A DNA stretch of 64,000 nt, taken from positions 2,294,001 to 2,358,000 of the forward strand of contig NZ_AP022314.1 in NCBI RefSeq assembly GCF_009936235.1, in the 5' to 3' direction. Below the pieces are notes generated by a model. It did not search any database, was not told where the DNA came from, and worked only from the letters and a program-made list of their open reading frames with translations. Positions 38,095 through 46,173 of this stretch are shown one piece after another. The DNA comes from Mycobacterium xenopi. GTDB lineage: Bacteria; Actinomycetota; Actinomycetes; Mycobacteriales; Mycobacteriaceae. How positions within the stretch are numbered: the first letter of the stretch is position 1; each line of letters opens with the position of its first letter. The position numbers and the translations under genes were made by a program.

Positions 38095-39142
38095 GAGACC
38101 ACGGCTCTGGGGGAGTCCAGCTATCCAGTATCTCGCGCCCTCGACCTGGGTCCTGGGCCAGGTCGAGAGCCACGAATAGGGGGCGGGTCATGGGCCAGTA
38201 CTCACTGTTCCCGTTGCCGGGAAAATCCACTGGATCTTGCCGGTATATGCAAACCAGGGGCGTGGGTGCAACACGCACGACGGCTGTGGGCGTGATGTGC
38301 TCGCGCGCGGGTGCGAGCAGTTTGGCTGCGCGGCGCATCACCTGCTGGTCGGGAACGTAGAGCACCGGTGGATGGTTTGATCTGATCGCGATCGGCGCGC
38401 CGTATACGGCGGCCGCGCGCGAATCGCTGAGCGCCCATCCCGGCTTGTCGAAGTCGTCGAGATTCACCCGCAGTGCATTAAGCAGGCCACCCTCTCGCGG
38501 CTCATTTGCGACGGCGAAGTCGGTGGGCTTCCACCGTGACGCTAACTCCCAGAAGAGCTCTGGTGTTCTAGGGTGCCCGGCCGGAGTGATCAGGTTGGCG
38601 TCGCGGAACGCGGCAATCGTGTCGGATACCGAGCTGGGGGCGCGGTCGATCTGCGTGGCGAGGGGACGAATGGAGACCACGCGGTCGGGTGTGAGCAGCA
38701 TGGCTGACGCTAATTCGATGCCAACTTGACCGGCGAACGGTTCGCGCCGGCGTGGCGCGCGCATGGCAGCCGGCACGTTCGCGTCTACCAGCAGTCCATT
38801 GGCGGCGAGCCGTAGGTGGCCGCGAGTGTCCAACCAGCTCCAGCCGGCAGCGCGGAGCTCTTCGCGCGCATCGGCCGTAATGCGGTTGGCTACGACCACG
38901 CCGACGGTGTTCGCGCGCAGTTGGTGACTCCACAGTTGCAGCTGGTCCCGCAGGCCCTTTGTGGTCATTAGTGACGAGGTTTTGACCTCGACGAGCAGCT
39001 GGCGGTTGTCGGGCAAGACGAGGACCCCGTCCGCGTGCAGATCGTTCGCTTCGTTCGCGCGCACGAACTTGAGCCCCACCGCGGCCACGGCGTCGGCGAG
39101 TTCGTCGACAGCGTTCATCTCGGTGCGGAGCGATCCTGTCAT
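38084..39142 (-). CDS. AbiEi-like antitoxin with PD-(D/E)XK-like N-terminus
   Basis: 352 aa from the ATG at 39142 (GAGGA site 7 nt upstream). Residues 15-130 look like a restriction-endonuclease-like fold: ADGVLVLPDNRQLLVEVKTSS gives D...ExK. A winged-helix region (RAPSSVSDTIAAFRDANLI) and an AbiEi-like C-terminus follow. It likely represses its own operon through the 30-bp palindrome 20 bp upstream and neutralises the nucleotidyltransferase. Whether the nuclease-like fold is active is unknown. Confidence 0.7.
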   Translation of the reverse strand: MTGSLRTEMNAVDELADAVAAVGLKFVRANEANDLHADGVLVLPDNRQLLVEVKTSSLMTTKGLRDQLQLWSHQLRANTVGVVVANRITADAREELRAAGWSWLDTRGHLRLAANGLLVDANVPAAMRAPRRREPFAGQVGIELASAMLLTPDRVVSIRPLATQIDRAPSSVSDTIAAFRDANLITPAGHPRTPELFWELASRWKPTDFAVANEPREGGLLNALRVNLDDFDKPGWALSDSRAAAVYGAPIAIRSNHPPVLYVPDQQVMRRAAKLLAPAREHITPTAVVRVAPTPLVCIYRQDPVDFPGNGNSEYWPMTRPLFVALDLAQDPGRGREILDSWTPPEPWSRVW

Positions 39143-39161
39143 GGGTAGATCCTCGCATGCT

Positions 39162-39191
39162 TTCGGTGTTCGGTCTATACCGAACACCGAA
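39162..39191 (-). promoter_or_regulatory. 30-bp perfect inverted repeat, AbiE-type operator
   Basis: TTCGGTGTTCGGT-CTAT-ACCGAACACCGAA: 13-bp arms with a 4-bp centre, 20 bp upstream of the antitoxin-like start. Each arm is itself a double TTCGGT-type half site, so two dimers could bind. Confidence 0.8.
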
Positions 39192-39466
39192 CGGCGTCTT
39201 CAGTGGATGCTTGTCGGTCACGTGTCTCGCGGAATGCCGGTTCGCTCAGTTGACGCCGGCGTGCTGTACGTAGGAGCGGCACGCTGCGGGTCTTCGCACT
39301 TCGGGTCGATGTGCGCCGATCAATGCTTGCCGCAGCGCTTTCGCGTCATAGATGGGCGATCTCAGTTGGCGTGGCGACGCCATACTCGCCGCCTGGATGC
39401 CGGAAAGAGTCCTCGGCACGCGACTGCTCGGCGACAGCACGAAACGACTCGTCATCCCTGCTTAGG

Positions 39467-39730
39467 ATGTGCAACTCGCTGATTACCGGCAAGAGGCCGC
39501 AAGGTTCGTGGGCGCATCGCACCATCATCGACCCCGCCGTCGGCGACAACGAGTTTGACGCCGACTTCATGCTCGATATGAGCGAGAACCCGGACTGGGC
39601 CGACAACCCCAAGGCCTGCATCGGTGAGGTCCACGCCGCCCTTCACCGGCACAGCACCTACGGCACCATGCCGCACTCACGGAAGTGCCGCTGCGTGCGG
39701 CTCGTCTACGCCAACTCCATGCACACCTGA
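39467..39730 (+). pseudogene. CBASS-type (SMODS) nucleotidyltransferase remnant
   Basis: About 88 codons resembling the core of CD-NTase/SMODS cyclases: GSWAHRTIIDP, then the D-x-D-type block NEFDADFML, then HSRKCRCVRLVYANSMH. The frame stops where the third catalytic acid (MHVDI-like) should follow. No 5' part, effector or ancillary gene is recognisable nearby. It is a fragment of an anti-phage signalling enzyme, left beside an AbiE-type system. Confidence 0.5.
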
Positions 39731-39771
39731 CGACCAATTTCTGATCGACCCCGGCCTCGTAGGTGGTCTCC

Positions 39772-40278
39772 TTATGCCGTTGGGGATTCAATGATGCGGC
39801 AGACGGTGGCAGCGCGTCCGCGGCGTTGATCGCTGCGGGCGGTTTGTAGCGCGGTGGTCAGGGTGGTGCGTAGGGCGCGTAGGTCGGCGATGGCGCGGTC
39901 GATGTCGCGAATGTGCTTGTCGAGCAGGGCGGTGACCTGCTCACAGGGCGCCGTGCCGTGGCGATGCAGGTCGAGGATGTCTTTGATCTCCGACAACGTC
40001 AGGCCGAGGGTCCGGGCCCGAAGAATGAACCGCAGGATCGCGATGTCGTGGTCGCTGAACAGCCGGTAGCCGGCTTGGGTGCGCTCAGCAGGCGGCAGCA
40101 GGCCCTTGGCTTCCCAGATCCGGATGGCCTTGGCGGACACGCCAATGGCTTTGGCGGCGTCACCGATGGTGTGCGTCACTAGGGTCCGTTCACGGACGGC
40201 GGCCGCTATCGATGACCCTTCCCAGCTGCGAGGTTCAAGCGTAGCCGTGCGAGTCCCGGATGCAGCTGCCTCACTCAT
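39772..40278 (-). CDS. MerR-family metal-responsive regulator
   Basis: 168 aa, or 135 aa if the GTG at 40179 is used. The winged-helix domain (TIGDAAKAIGVSAKAIRIWEAKGLL, then GYRLFSDHDIAILRFI) is followed by the dimerisation helix. A cysteine (APCEQV) sits at the place of the effector-binding cysteine of Zn/Cd/Pb/Hg-type MerR proteins, and another Cys is near the C-terminus (ATVCRII). It lacks the CueR C-x7-C pair, so a divalent metal is the likelier signal. It is the probable activator of the four 19-bp-spacer promoters at 40.4-42.6 kb, including its own. Confidence 0.85.
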   Translation of the reverse strand: MSEAAASGTRTATLEPRSWEGSSIAAAVRERTLVTHTIGDAAKAIGVSAKAIRIWEAKGLLPPAERTQAGYRLFSDHDIAILRFILRARTLGLTLSEIKDILDLHRHGTAPCEQVTALLDKHIRDIDRAIADLRALRTTLTTALQTARSDQRRGRAATVCRIIESPTA

Positions 40279-40399
40279 TGGTCGTTAGGGGCGCGGTGCC
40301 GACGAGTCCGTTTCCCCTTCCTCCTATTCCAGCTGAATTGCAAGAGTGGTCCGGCGACGCCGCGCTCCGTCGCGAACGGCAACGTCGACGGTGACTCCA

Positions 40400-40430
40400 A
40401 CGGTAGGGGTTGCCCCAGGGGCAAGGTCAA
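40400..40430 (-). promoter_or_regulatory. MerR-type promoter A (drives merR)
   Basis: On the minus strand TTGACC-N19-TACCGT with the central dyad TTGCCCCtGGGGCAA. The 19-bp spacer is the MerR hallmark. It lies between the DUF732 stop and merR, about 120 bp before the longest merR start. Confidence 0.82.
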
Positions 40431-40450
40431 GGGTACGCCGCGGCAGCCTC

Positions 40451-41314
40451 TCACGGTGCGAGCCTGACAAAGCCCGGAGGCATGGGTCGCGCCGGCGACG
40501 GCTCCACCGGACCGCCACCGGCGTTGCCACCACTGCCTCCGCCGCCGATGCCGCCACCGCCGTTGCCACCGCCGCCGGCAGGGCCCCCCGGAGGAGCATC
40601 GGCAGGGGGCTCCACCTCTTGCGGTTGCGGCGGCGATTGTTTTGGTGGCGGCGGTGCGGCTATCGGCGGGGGCGGTGCCAGGATATGCGCCGTCGGGGGC
40701 GGTGGCGCCGGAATCTGCGGCGGGTTCGGTAGGAGGGGATCCCCCGCGGGAACCGCTCCGATCAGTGAGGCGAGCATTGTGCGGCCCGCCGCCGGCATAT
40801 TGGTCATGTCCAACCCCGGCGGCGTGTCCCGCAGATCGCTTCCTGAGGTGACTGTGTCATGCGCGTACGCGGCGAGCCGGTGCGTCGGTTGCCTCGATCC
40901 CGGCGCGCGATTAGCCATGATGGAAGCTATCTTGCCCCGGTGGTACGGGCAGTAGATCTCCACTGCCGCGGTAATGAATCGGGCCTCGGTGCGCGCGAGG
41001 CGGCCGGGAGCGTATAGGCGCTCGGGCGGGTCGATGCGATACGCGTTGTTCACCATCTCGTCGACTAAGGCATCCACCGGCATGCCGCCATCGAGTTTGC
41101 GACAGACTTTATGGGCTGTGGCGATGAGGCTCGGAACGTTCTTGAGGGCGGGGATTTCTGCTTTATCGAGCAGTGCCAGAAACTGGTCGTCCTGGTTTGG
41201 GTCGGCCGCTGCTGCGCCGCCGCTCAGAATTGCGGCGCCGGTTAGCACCACGATGGCGGTGACCAGGGCACCGGCGTGGCTAGTGGTGCCGGTGAACATG
41301 GTAGGGGTTTCCAT
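40451..41314 (-). CDS. Secreted DUF732 protein with Pro- and Gly-rich tail
   Basis: 287 aa. It has a signal peptide (hydrophobic VTAIVVLTGAAIL, cleavage after AAA-ADP), a DUF732 domain at residues 38-130 with two cysteines (HKVCRKL, EIYCPYH), and a long disordered tail. The tail is first proline-rich (PQIPAPPPPTAHILAPPPP), then Gly-rich (GGGGNGGGG). DUF732 proteins are common in mycobacteria and their function is unknown. MerR-type promoter B points at it from about 280 bp upstream, suggesting metal induction. Confidence 0.8.
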   Translation of the reverse strand: METPTMFTGTTSHAGALVTAIVVLTGAAILSGGAAAADPNQDDQFLALLDKAEIPALKNVPSLIATAHKVCRKLDGGMPVDALVDEMVNNAYRIDPPERLYAPGRLARTEARFITAAVEIYCPYHRGKIASIMANRAPGSRQPTHRLAAYAHDTVTSGSDLRDTPPGLDMTNMPAAGRTMLASLIGAVPAGDPLLPNPPQIPAPPPPTAHILAPPPPIAAPPPPKQSPPQPQEVEPPADAPPGGPAGGGGNGGGGIGGGGSGGNAGGGPVEPSPARPMPPGFVRLAP

Positions 41315-41591
41315 TCTGCTAGGGTTCCCACGGCGTCGCGGGCGGGCGATGCCGTGGTCGGTCTTGTGACGTGAGCCGTTGCGTCGCAGAATGTTTCGCT
41401 ACGGCGCTGGTGCTCGAAGGATCGGTGTGAAGTGATGGACTATGTAGCGAATCGATGAATCTGCTTACGGCGTTGGTGGGTGCGCCGCATCAGTGGCCTA
41501 CGGGGACCACGAGGCCTAATTACGTTGTCGCTCAGCTCATGTTCGCCTCCTTCGCGTGACTACGGTGGAGGCATCACCGCCGGTGACTCCA

Positions 41592-41622
41592 ACGGTAGGG
41601 ATTGCCTCAAGGGCAAGGTCAA
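41592..41622 (-). promoter_or_regulatory. MerR-type promoter B (towards DUF732 gene)
   Basis: On the minus strand TTGACC-N19-TACCGT with dyad TTGCCC...GGCAA. The sequence beyond its -10 (GTGACTCCAACGGTAGGG on the plus strand) is shared with promoter A, so one is a copy of the other. Confidence 0.8.
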
Positions 41623-41644
41623 GGCGCAGTGCCGTAATTCTTTG

Positions 41645-41668
41645 CCGCCCGCCCGCCCGCCCGCCCGC
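41645..41668. repeat. Tetranucleotide repeat (CCGC)6
   Basis: Six perfect tandem copies of CCGC between promoters B and C. It is a slippage-prone tract, with no clear gene to switch. Confidence 0.85.
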
Positions 41669-41823
41669 GTCGCGGGCCGTCGGCTTTCGTTCAACCGCAC
41701 TGAAATTGCGTAAGAAAGTGCGTTTCAACGTCTTTCGTTACGGCGCACGTACGAACGATGGGGTCCAGTTAGGACCCGCGTGAGCTCGATGAATCCAGCC
41801 TCGGCGCCGGTGTGGCCTAACCC

Positions 41824-41854
41824 TTGACCTTGCCCCGGGGGCAACCCATACCTT
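41824..41854 (+). promoter_or_regulatory. MerR-type promoter C (before ctpV-like remnant)
   Basis: TTGACC-N19-TACCTT with dyad TTGCCCC-GGGGGCAA. The flank upstream (GATGAATCC...CCTCGGCG) is shared with promoter D. Confidence 0.8.
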
Positions 41855-41899
41855 GGGGTTGCTCGTCGGCTAACGCGAAGCGACGGGAGAGCGTGCGAG

Positions 41900-42478
41900 A
41901 TGAAGGCGGCGCCCCACCTGGTGAGTTTTGCGGCGTACGAAGTTGCGCCCCCGCCGCGGCGGACTGACAAGGCCAGGATCACTGATGCTGACCGTTGATC
42001 CTGACCGGGATGTTGGGTTGACCGTTGTATCCGCCGCTGCGGGGCGGATGCATGTGTCCGCCAACGGGTTTCGTATCTACACGGTCCCGGCCGTCGCGAT
42101 CGAGGATGCGGTCGGCAGCTGAGCGGTGTGCGTGCCGTGCGTGTCTATCCGCGAACGGCATCCGTTGTGATCCGGTATTCGCCCGCTGCCTGCGACACCG
42201 CTGCCGTCTTGTCGGCGATCACCGATGCACAGCACACCCCCGCCGCGTCGGTGCCCGCGCATGCCCCCCGCTCGGCTGATTTCGGCAACGGCGGCATAGT
42301 GGACAAAGTCACCGGCGGGATAGGGCGAACGCAATTACGCCTGCGCCATGGAGTGCCAGACCATCCGCCGGAGATCGAGCGGCGGCTGGAAGCTTCGAAG
42401 AAGATCGATACGGTCGTGTTTGACAAGACCGGCACCCGCACCCGCGCCCAGATACAGCTCGCCGATGAAACGCCATAG
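41900..42478 (+). pseudogene. Deleted duplicate of the pacL-ctpV locus
   Basis: A remnant copy of 42.6-44.5 kb. It starts with a shortened PacL (MKAAPHLVSFAAYE joined directly to VAPPPRRTDKARITDADR). A CtpV N-terminus follows (MLTVDPDRDVGLTVVSAAAGRM ... AIEDAVGS) and ends in a stop. In another frame come VRAVRVYPRTASVVIRYSP, a jump to EASKKIDTVVFDKTGT, and then the end. At least two internal deletions removed the PacL middle and most of the ATPase. The intact promoter C upstream should still be transcribed. Confidence 0.85.
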
Positions 42479-42604
42479 CATTAAATCCACGGGGTGGCCC
42501 TAGCACGGGCGCTGATTCACCTATGCATCAGAGGTCGAATAATCCAGTGCAGTTGAACCGTCGGACTCGATGAATCCGACCTCGGCGCTGGTGCGACCTA
42601 ACCC

Positions 42605-42635
42605 TTGACCTTGCCCTTGGGGCAACCCTTACCTT
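42605..42635 (+). promoter_or_regulatory. MerR-type promoter D (before pacL-ctpV)
   Basis: TTGACC-N19-TACCTT with dyad TTGCCC-tt-GGGGCAA, 84 bp upstream of the PacL-like start. Confidence 0.85.
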
Positions 42636-42718
42636 GGGGGTGGCCCGTCAGCTGACGCGACCCGCGCCGCCGAGGCGTGAGCCATGCCGGGGCAACGATT
42701 GCGAAGGGAGCGTGCGAG

Positions 42719-43030
42719 ATGGCATTGCATGGGTTTTTGGTGAAGGCGGCGCCCCACGTGTTGACCTTCGCCGCGTATGAGGCGCTACACCGAGTGGTGG
42801 CGAAGGCTCCGTGGCGGGAGGCAACGGTTTCCGCAATGGCCTGTGGTGTTCGCGGCGTGCGCACGGCTGAGGAGAAGGCCGAGCGGGCTCGATTGACGGC
42901 CGCCGACATGTTCGCCGAGGCGATAGAGCGCAGCGGGGAGAAAGCTCCGCTGTCAGCGGTGGCGGACGAGGAAGTTGCGCCCCAGCCGCGGCGGACTCGG
43001 AAGACTAGGACCACTGATGCTGACAATTGA
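42719..43030 (+). CDS. PacL (DUF1490) protein paired with ctpV, no His tail
   Basis: 103 aa. PacL family (DUF1490): an N-terminal hydrophobic segment (GFLVKAAPHVLTFAAYEAL), the conserved KAPWREATVSAMACGVRG, then an Ala/Glu-rich coiled helix (EKAERARLTAADMFAEA). Family members form membrane platforms with a P-type ATPase and usually end in an Asp/His metal-binding tail. Here the end is RKTRTTDADN, without histidines, so metal binding by the tail is probably lost. GGGAG lies before the ATG. The ctpV start overlaps its last codons by 14 nt. Confidence 0.85.
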   Translation: MALHGFLVKAAPHVLTFAAYEALHRVVAKAPWREATVSAMACGVRGVRTAEEKAERARLTAADMFAEAIERSGEKAPLSAVADEEVAPQPRRTRKTRTTDADN

Positions 43031-45407
43031 TGCTCAGCGAGATGTGGGCCCGACCGTTGCGTCCGACGCGGCAGGACGGATGCGTATACACACCAACGGC
43101 TTTCGTATGGACGAAGGCCGGGCCGTCGCAATCGAGGAGACGGTCGGCAACCTATCTGGTGTACGCACCGTGCGTGTGTATCCGCGCACGGCATCCGTTG
43201 TGATCCGATATTGGCCCGAGCGATGCGACACCGGCGCCGTCTTGTCGGCGATCACCGAGGTGGAGCGCAGCCCTGCCGCTTCGGAGCCGGCGCCTGTTTC
43301 GCGGTCGGCTGATATCGGCAATGGCGGCATCGTGGGGAAGGTCGTCGGCGGGATCGGGCGGATGCTGCTGGGCCTGCACAGTGACGAGTCAGAAGCTCCG
43401 CCGGAGATCGAGAGGCTACGAGAGGCGCTGAAAGGTATCGGCTATCACCTCGCGCCGGTTACCGAGGGTCAGCCCTCGCCGCGCGAGGAGGCCCAGCGTG
43501 GGATTCGGGCCTGGTTGCGGCGGGTCTGGTTGGCCTGGCCGCTGGGGCTGCTGGCGTCTGGCTTGACGATGTTCTTCGCCGCGTCCCCGTGGGCGGGGTG
43601 GTTGGCCTTCGCCGCGACGCTGCCCGTCCAATTCATAGCCGGGTGGCCGTTCCTGTTGGGGGCGGCCCAACGGGCGCGGGAGAAAACCGCGAACATGGAC
43701 ACGCTGATCACACTCGGCACGTTGACCGCGTTCATCTACTCCACCTATCAGCTCCTCGTTGGCGGGCCGCTGTTCTTCGACACCTCGGCGCTGATCATCG
43801 CGTTCGTGGTGCTGGGCCGCTATTTCGAAGCCAAAGCCCACGGCAAGACGCTCGAGGCCATCAGCAAGCTGTTGGAAATGGGCGCCAAAGAAGCCCGGCT
43901 GCTGGTCGACGGCCAGGAGCTCCTTGTGCCAATCGATCAGGTGCAAGTAGGAGACCTGCTGCGGGTGCGGCCGGGGGAGAAGATCCCGGTCGACGGCGAG
44001 GTCGTCGACGGGCGTGCCGGCGTTGATGAGTCGATGCTGACCGGCGAGTCCGTCCCGGTCGAAAAAACGGTGGGCGACCATGTTGCCGGGGCCACCGTCA
44101 ACACCGACGGGCTGCTGACCATCCGCGCTACCGCCGTAGGGACCGACACCGCGCTGGCGCAGATCGTGCGACTGGTCGAACAGGCCCAGGGCGGCAAGGC
44201 CCCGGTGCAGCGCTTGGCCGATCGGGTCTCGGCGGTGTTCGTGCCAGCTGTCCTCGGCGTGGCCGTGGCGACGTTTGCGGGCTGGACGCTGTTCGCCGCC
44301 AACCCGGTCGCCGGCATGACGGCGGCGGTCGCGGTGCTGATCATCGCGTGCCCGTGTGCGCTGGGCCTGGCCACCCCCACCGCGATCATGGTCGGCACTG
44401 GCCGCGGCGCCGACATGGGGATCCTGGTCAAGGGCGGTGAGGTGCTGGAAGCCTCGAAGAAGATCGACACCGTGGTGTTCGACAAGACCGGCACCCTCAC
44501 CCAAGCCCAGATGCGACTCACCGACGTGATTGCCGACAAGCGCCGTCAGCCCAATCTGGTGCTGCGAATTGCCGCCGCGGTCGAATCGGGCTCCGAACAC
44601 CCCATCGGCGCGGCGATCGTCGCCGGGGCACACGAACGGGGGGTGGAGATCCCGGCCGCTACGGCGTTCACCAACCTCGCGGGGCACGGAGTGCGCGCCG
44701 AGGTAGAGGGCCGACCCGTGGTGGTCGGGCGGCGCAAGCTCCTCGATGTGCACGACGTGAAGTTGCCTGAACACCTTGCCGCAGCGGCGACGGAGTTCGA
44801 AGAACAAGGCCGCACCGCGGTTTTCGTCGGCCGCGACGGCGAAGTTGTGGGTGTGCTCGCCGTGGCCGACACCGTCAAAGACGACGCCGCCGACGTGGTC
44901 CATCAACTGCGCGCCATGGGGCTGCATGTCGCATTGATCACCGGCGACAACACCCGCACGGCGGCCGCGATCGCCAAGCAGGTCGGCATCGAGCAGGTGC
45001 TGGCTGAGGTGTTGCCGCACGACAAGGTTACCGAGGTGCGCCGACTCCAAGACGAGGGCCGCGTGGTCGCGATGGTCGGCGACGGCGTCAACGACGCGCC
45101 CGCCCTGGTGCAGGCCGATCTGGGCATTGCGATCGGCACCGGCACCGACGTGGCCATCGAGGCATCCGATATCACGCTGATGTCCGGCCGGCTCGACGGC
45201 GTCGTCCATTCGATCGAGCTCTCGAGGCTGACGCTGCGCACTATTTATCAAAACCTCGGCTGGGCGTTCGGCTACAACACCGCCGCAATTCCCCTCGCCG
45301 CGCTCGGCGTGCTAAACCCGATCGTCGCAGGCGCGGCGATGGGATTTTCCTCGGTCAGCGTGGTGACCAACTCGCTGCGACTTCGCCGCTTTGGCCGCGA
45401 CGCTTGA
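43017..45407 (+). CDS. ctpV: CtpV-like copper P1B-type ATPase
   Basis: 796 aa. The N-terminal HMA-like domain lacks a CxxC site (AGRMRIHTNGF ... VRVYPRTASVVIRYWP), which is typical of CtpV/CtpG/CtpC. A second linker and the ATPase core follow: TGES, CPC (IIACPCALGLATPT), DKTGT, SEHPIG and GDGVNDAP. The CPC motif and overall similarity fit CtpV, a mycobacterial copper exporter. Expression from a MerR-type promoter rather than a CsoR operator is notable and could mean another metal signal. It is followed by a DUF5134 gene. Confidence 0.88.
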   Translation: MLTIDAQRDVGPTVASDAAGRMRIHTNGFRMDEGRAVAIEETVGNLSGVRTVRVYPRTASVVIRYWPERCDTGAVLSAITEVERSPAASEPAPVSRSADIGNGGIVGKVVGGIGRMLLGLHSDESEAPPEIERLREALKGIGYHLAPVTEGQPSPREEAQRGIRAWLRRVWLAWPLGLLASGLTMFFAASPWAGWLAFAATLPVQFIAGWPFLLGAAQRAREKTANMDTLITLGTLTAFIYSTYQLLVGGPLFFDTSALIIAFVVLGRYFEAKAHGKTLEAISKLLEMGAKEARLLVDGQELLVPIDQVQVGDLLRVRPGEKIPVDGEVVDGRAGVDESMLTGESVPVEKTVGDHVAGATVNTDGLLTIRATAVGTDTALAQIVRLVEQAQGGKAPVQRLADRVSAVFVPAVLGVAVATFAGWTLFAANPVAGMTAAVAVLIIACPCALGLATPTAIMVGTGRGADMGILVKGGEVLEASKKIDTVVFDKTGTLTQAQMRLTDVIADKRRQPNLVLRIAAAVESGSEHPIGAAIVAGAHERGVEIPAATAFTNLAGHGVRAEVEGRPVVVGRRKLLDVHDVKLPEHLAAAATEFEEQGRTAVFVGRDGEVVGVLAVADTVKDDAADVVHQLRAMGLHVALITGDNTRTAAAIAKQVGIEQVLAEVLPHDKVTEVRRLQDEGRVVAMVGDGVNDAPALVQADLGIAIGTGTDVAIEASDITLMSGRLDGVVHSIELSRLTLRTIYQNLGWAFGYNTAAIPLAALGVLNPIVAGAAMGFSSVSVVTNSLRLRRFGRDA

Positions 45408-45534
45408 CATGTGGTCTGCAGTCTGCGAGTAGCTCAGCGGCCATGACACCCCTTAATCGTGAATCCAGCCAAAGGAGACGACCAACGGTGCCGGCGCAGC
45501 GCAGAGGAGTCCCGAGCATGCGGTGTAGCGGAAC

Positions 45535-46173
45535 TTGATTGGCGACCTCGCGCTGCGGTGGACGGTTAGCGTCCTCTTCGGCGCCAGCTTCGCGGGACAC
45601 CTGTACGGCCTTGTCGCGCAACGTGAACGATGGATATGCACAGTCGAACGCCTGCTGCACATAGTGATGTGCGCGGGAATGGTTGCGATGGCCTGGCCGG
45701 TCGGAATGGAACTCCCCACACTCGGGCCGATGGCCTTCTTCCTCGCGGCGGCCGTCTGGTTCGTGCTGGTGGCTGCCCACGTGTTCTCCGGCGACGATGG
45801 CCGACTGACCAACGGCTACCACGCCAACATGATGGCGGCGGTAGCTTGGCTGTACGCGGTAATGCGCGGCGGCCCGCTGGGCCGGCGCGATCACCCACCC
45901 GACCACACAATGCCCAGCTCGCCCGGAATGAAGATGCCGGGTATGGACATATCGGTACCCCACACAGCCGAACCCTGGTGGATCACTACCCTCAACTGGA
46001 TCGCGGCGGTCGGATTCGCAAGTGCCGCAGTGTATTGGCTGTATCACTATTTCGCCCAGCGGAAAGCGAACCCTGCGCAGCACACCACGCTCCTCGGGGA
46101 CTGGGGAACGCTATGCCAGGCATTCATGGCCTCCGGCATGGCCATCATGTTCGGCGTGATGCTGGAGGTATGA
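45535..46173 (+). CDS. DUF5134 membrane protein
   Basis: 212 aa from a TTG start at 45535; an alternative start cannot be excluded. About six hydrophobic helices, with the DUF5134 features HLLHIVMCAGMVAMAWP-like (read LLHIVMCAGMVAMAWP) and NGYHANMMAAVAWLYAVM. Between helices 4 and 5 is a Met/His-rich loop (DHTMPSSPGMKMPGMDI) suited to Cu binding. DUF5134 proteins are common near mycobacterial copper genes, but their function is unknown. It lies 128 nt downstream of ctpV on the same strand. Confidence 0.75.
   Translation: MIGDLALRWTVSVLFGASFAGHLYGLVAQRERWICTVERLLHIVMCAGMVAMAWPVGMELPTLGPMAFFLAAAVWFVLVAAHVFSGDDGRLTNGYHANMMAAVAWLYAVMRGGPLGRRDHPPDHTMPSSPGMKMPGMDISVPHTAEPWWITTLNWIAAVGFASAAVYWLYHYFAQRKANPAQHTTLLGDWGTLCQAFMASGMAIMFGVMLEV

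Larger units (their letters stand above)
41315..41899. other. Regulatory gap between divergent MerR-type promoters
   Basis: 585 bp without a convincing gene. It contains promoter B (leftward), a tetranucleotide repeat and promoter C (rightward). About 270 bp of untranslated leader would precede the DUF732 gene. Confidence 0.5.

Noticed and set aside
39311..39466. 5' part of the CBASS-like gene
   Set aside because: The codons upstream of 39467 show no similarity to the expected N-terminal region in any frame.
41645..41668. CRISPR-like array
   Set aside because: It is a simple tetranucleotide repeat without spacers. No repeat-spacer pattern or cas gene was seen anywhere in the window.
43416..45251. 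Long minus-strand ORF of 611 codons opposite ctpV
   Set aside because: It is an antisense shadow of a GC-rich gene: composition is skewed, there is no domain, and ctpV on the other strand is unambiguous.
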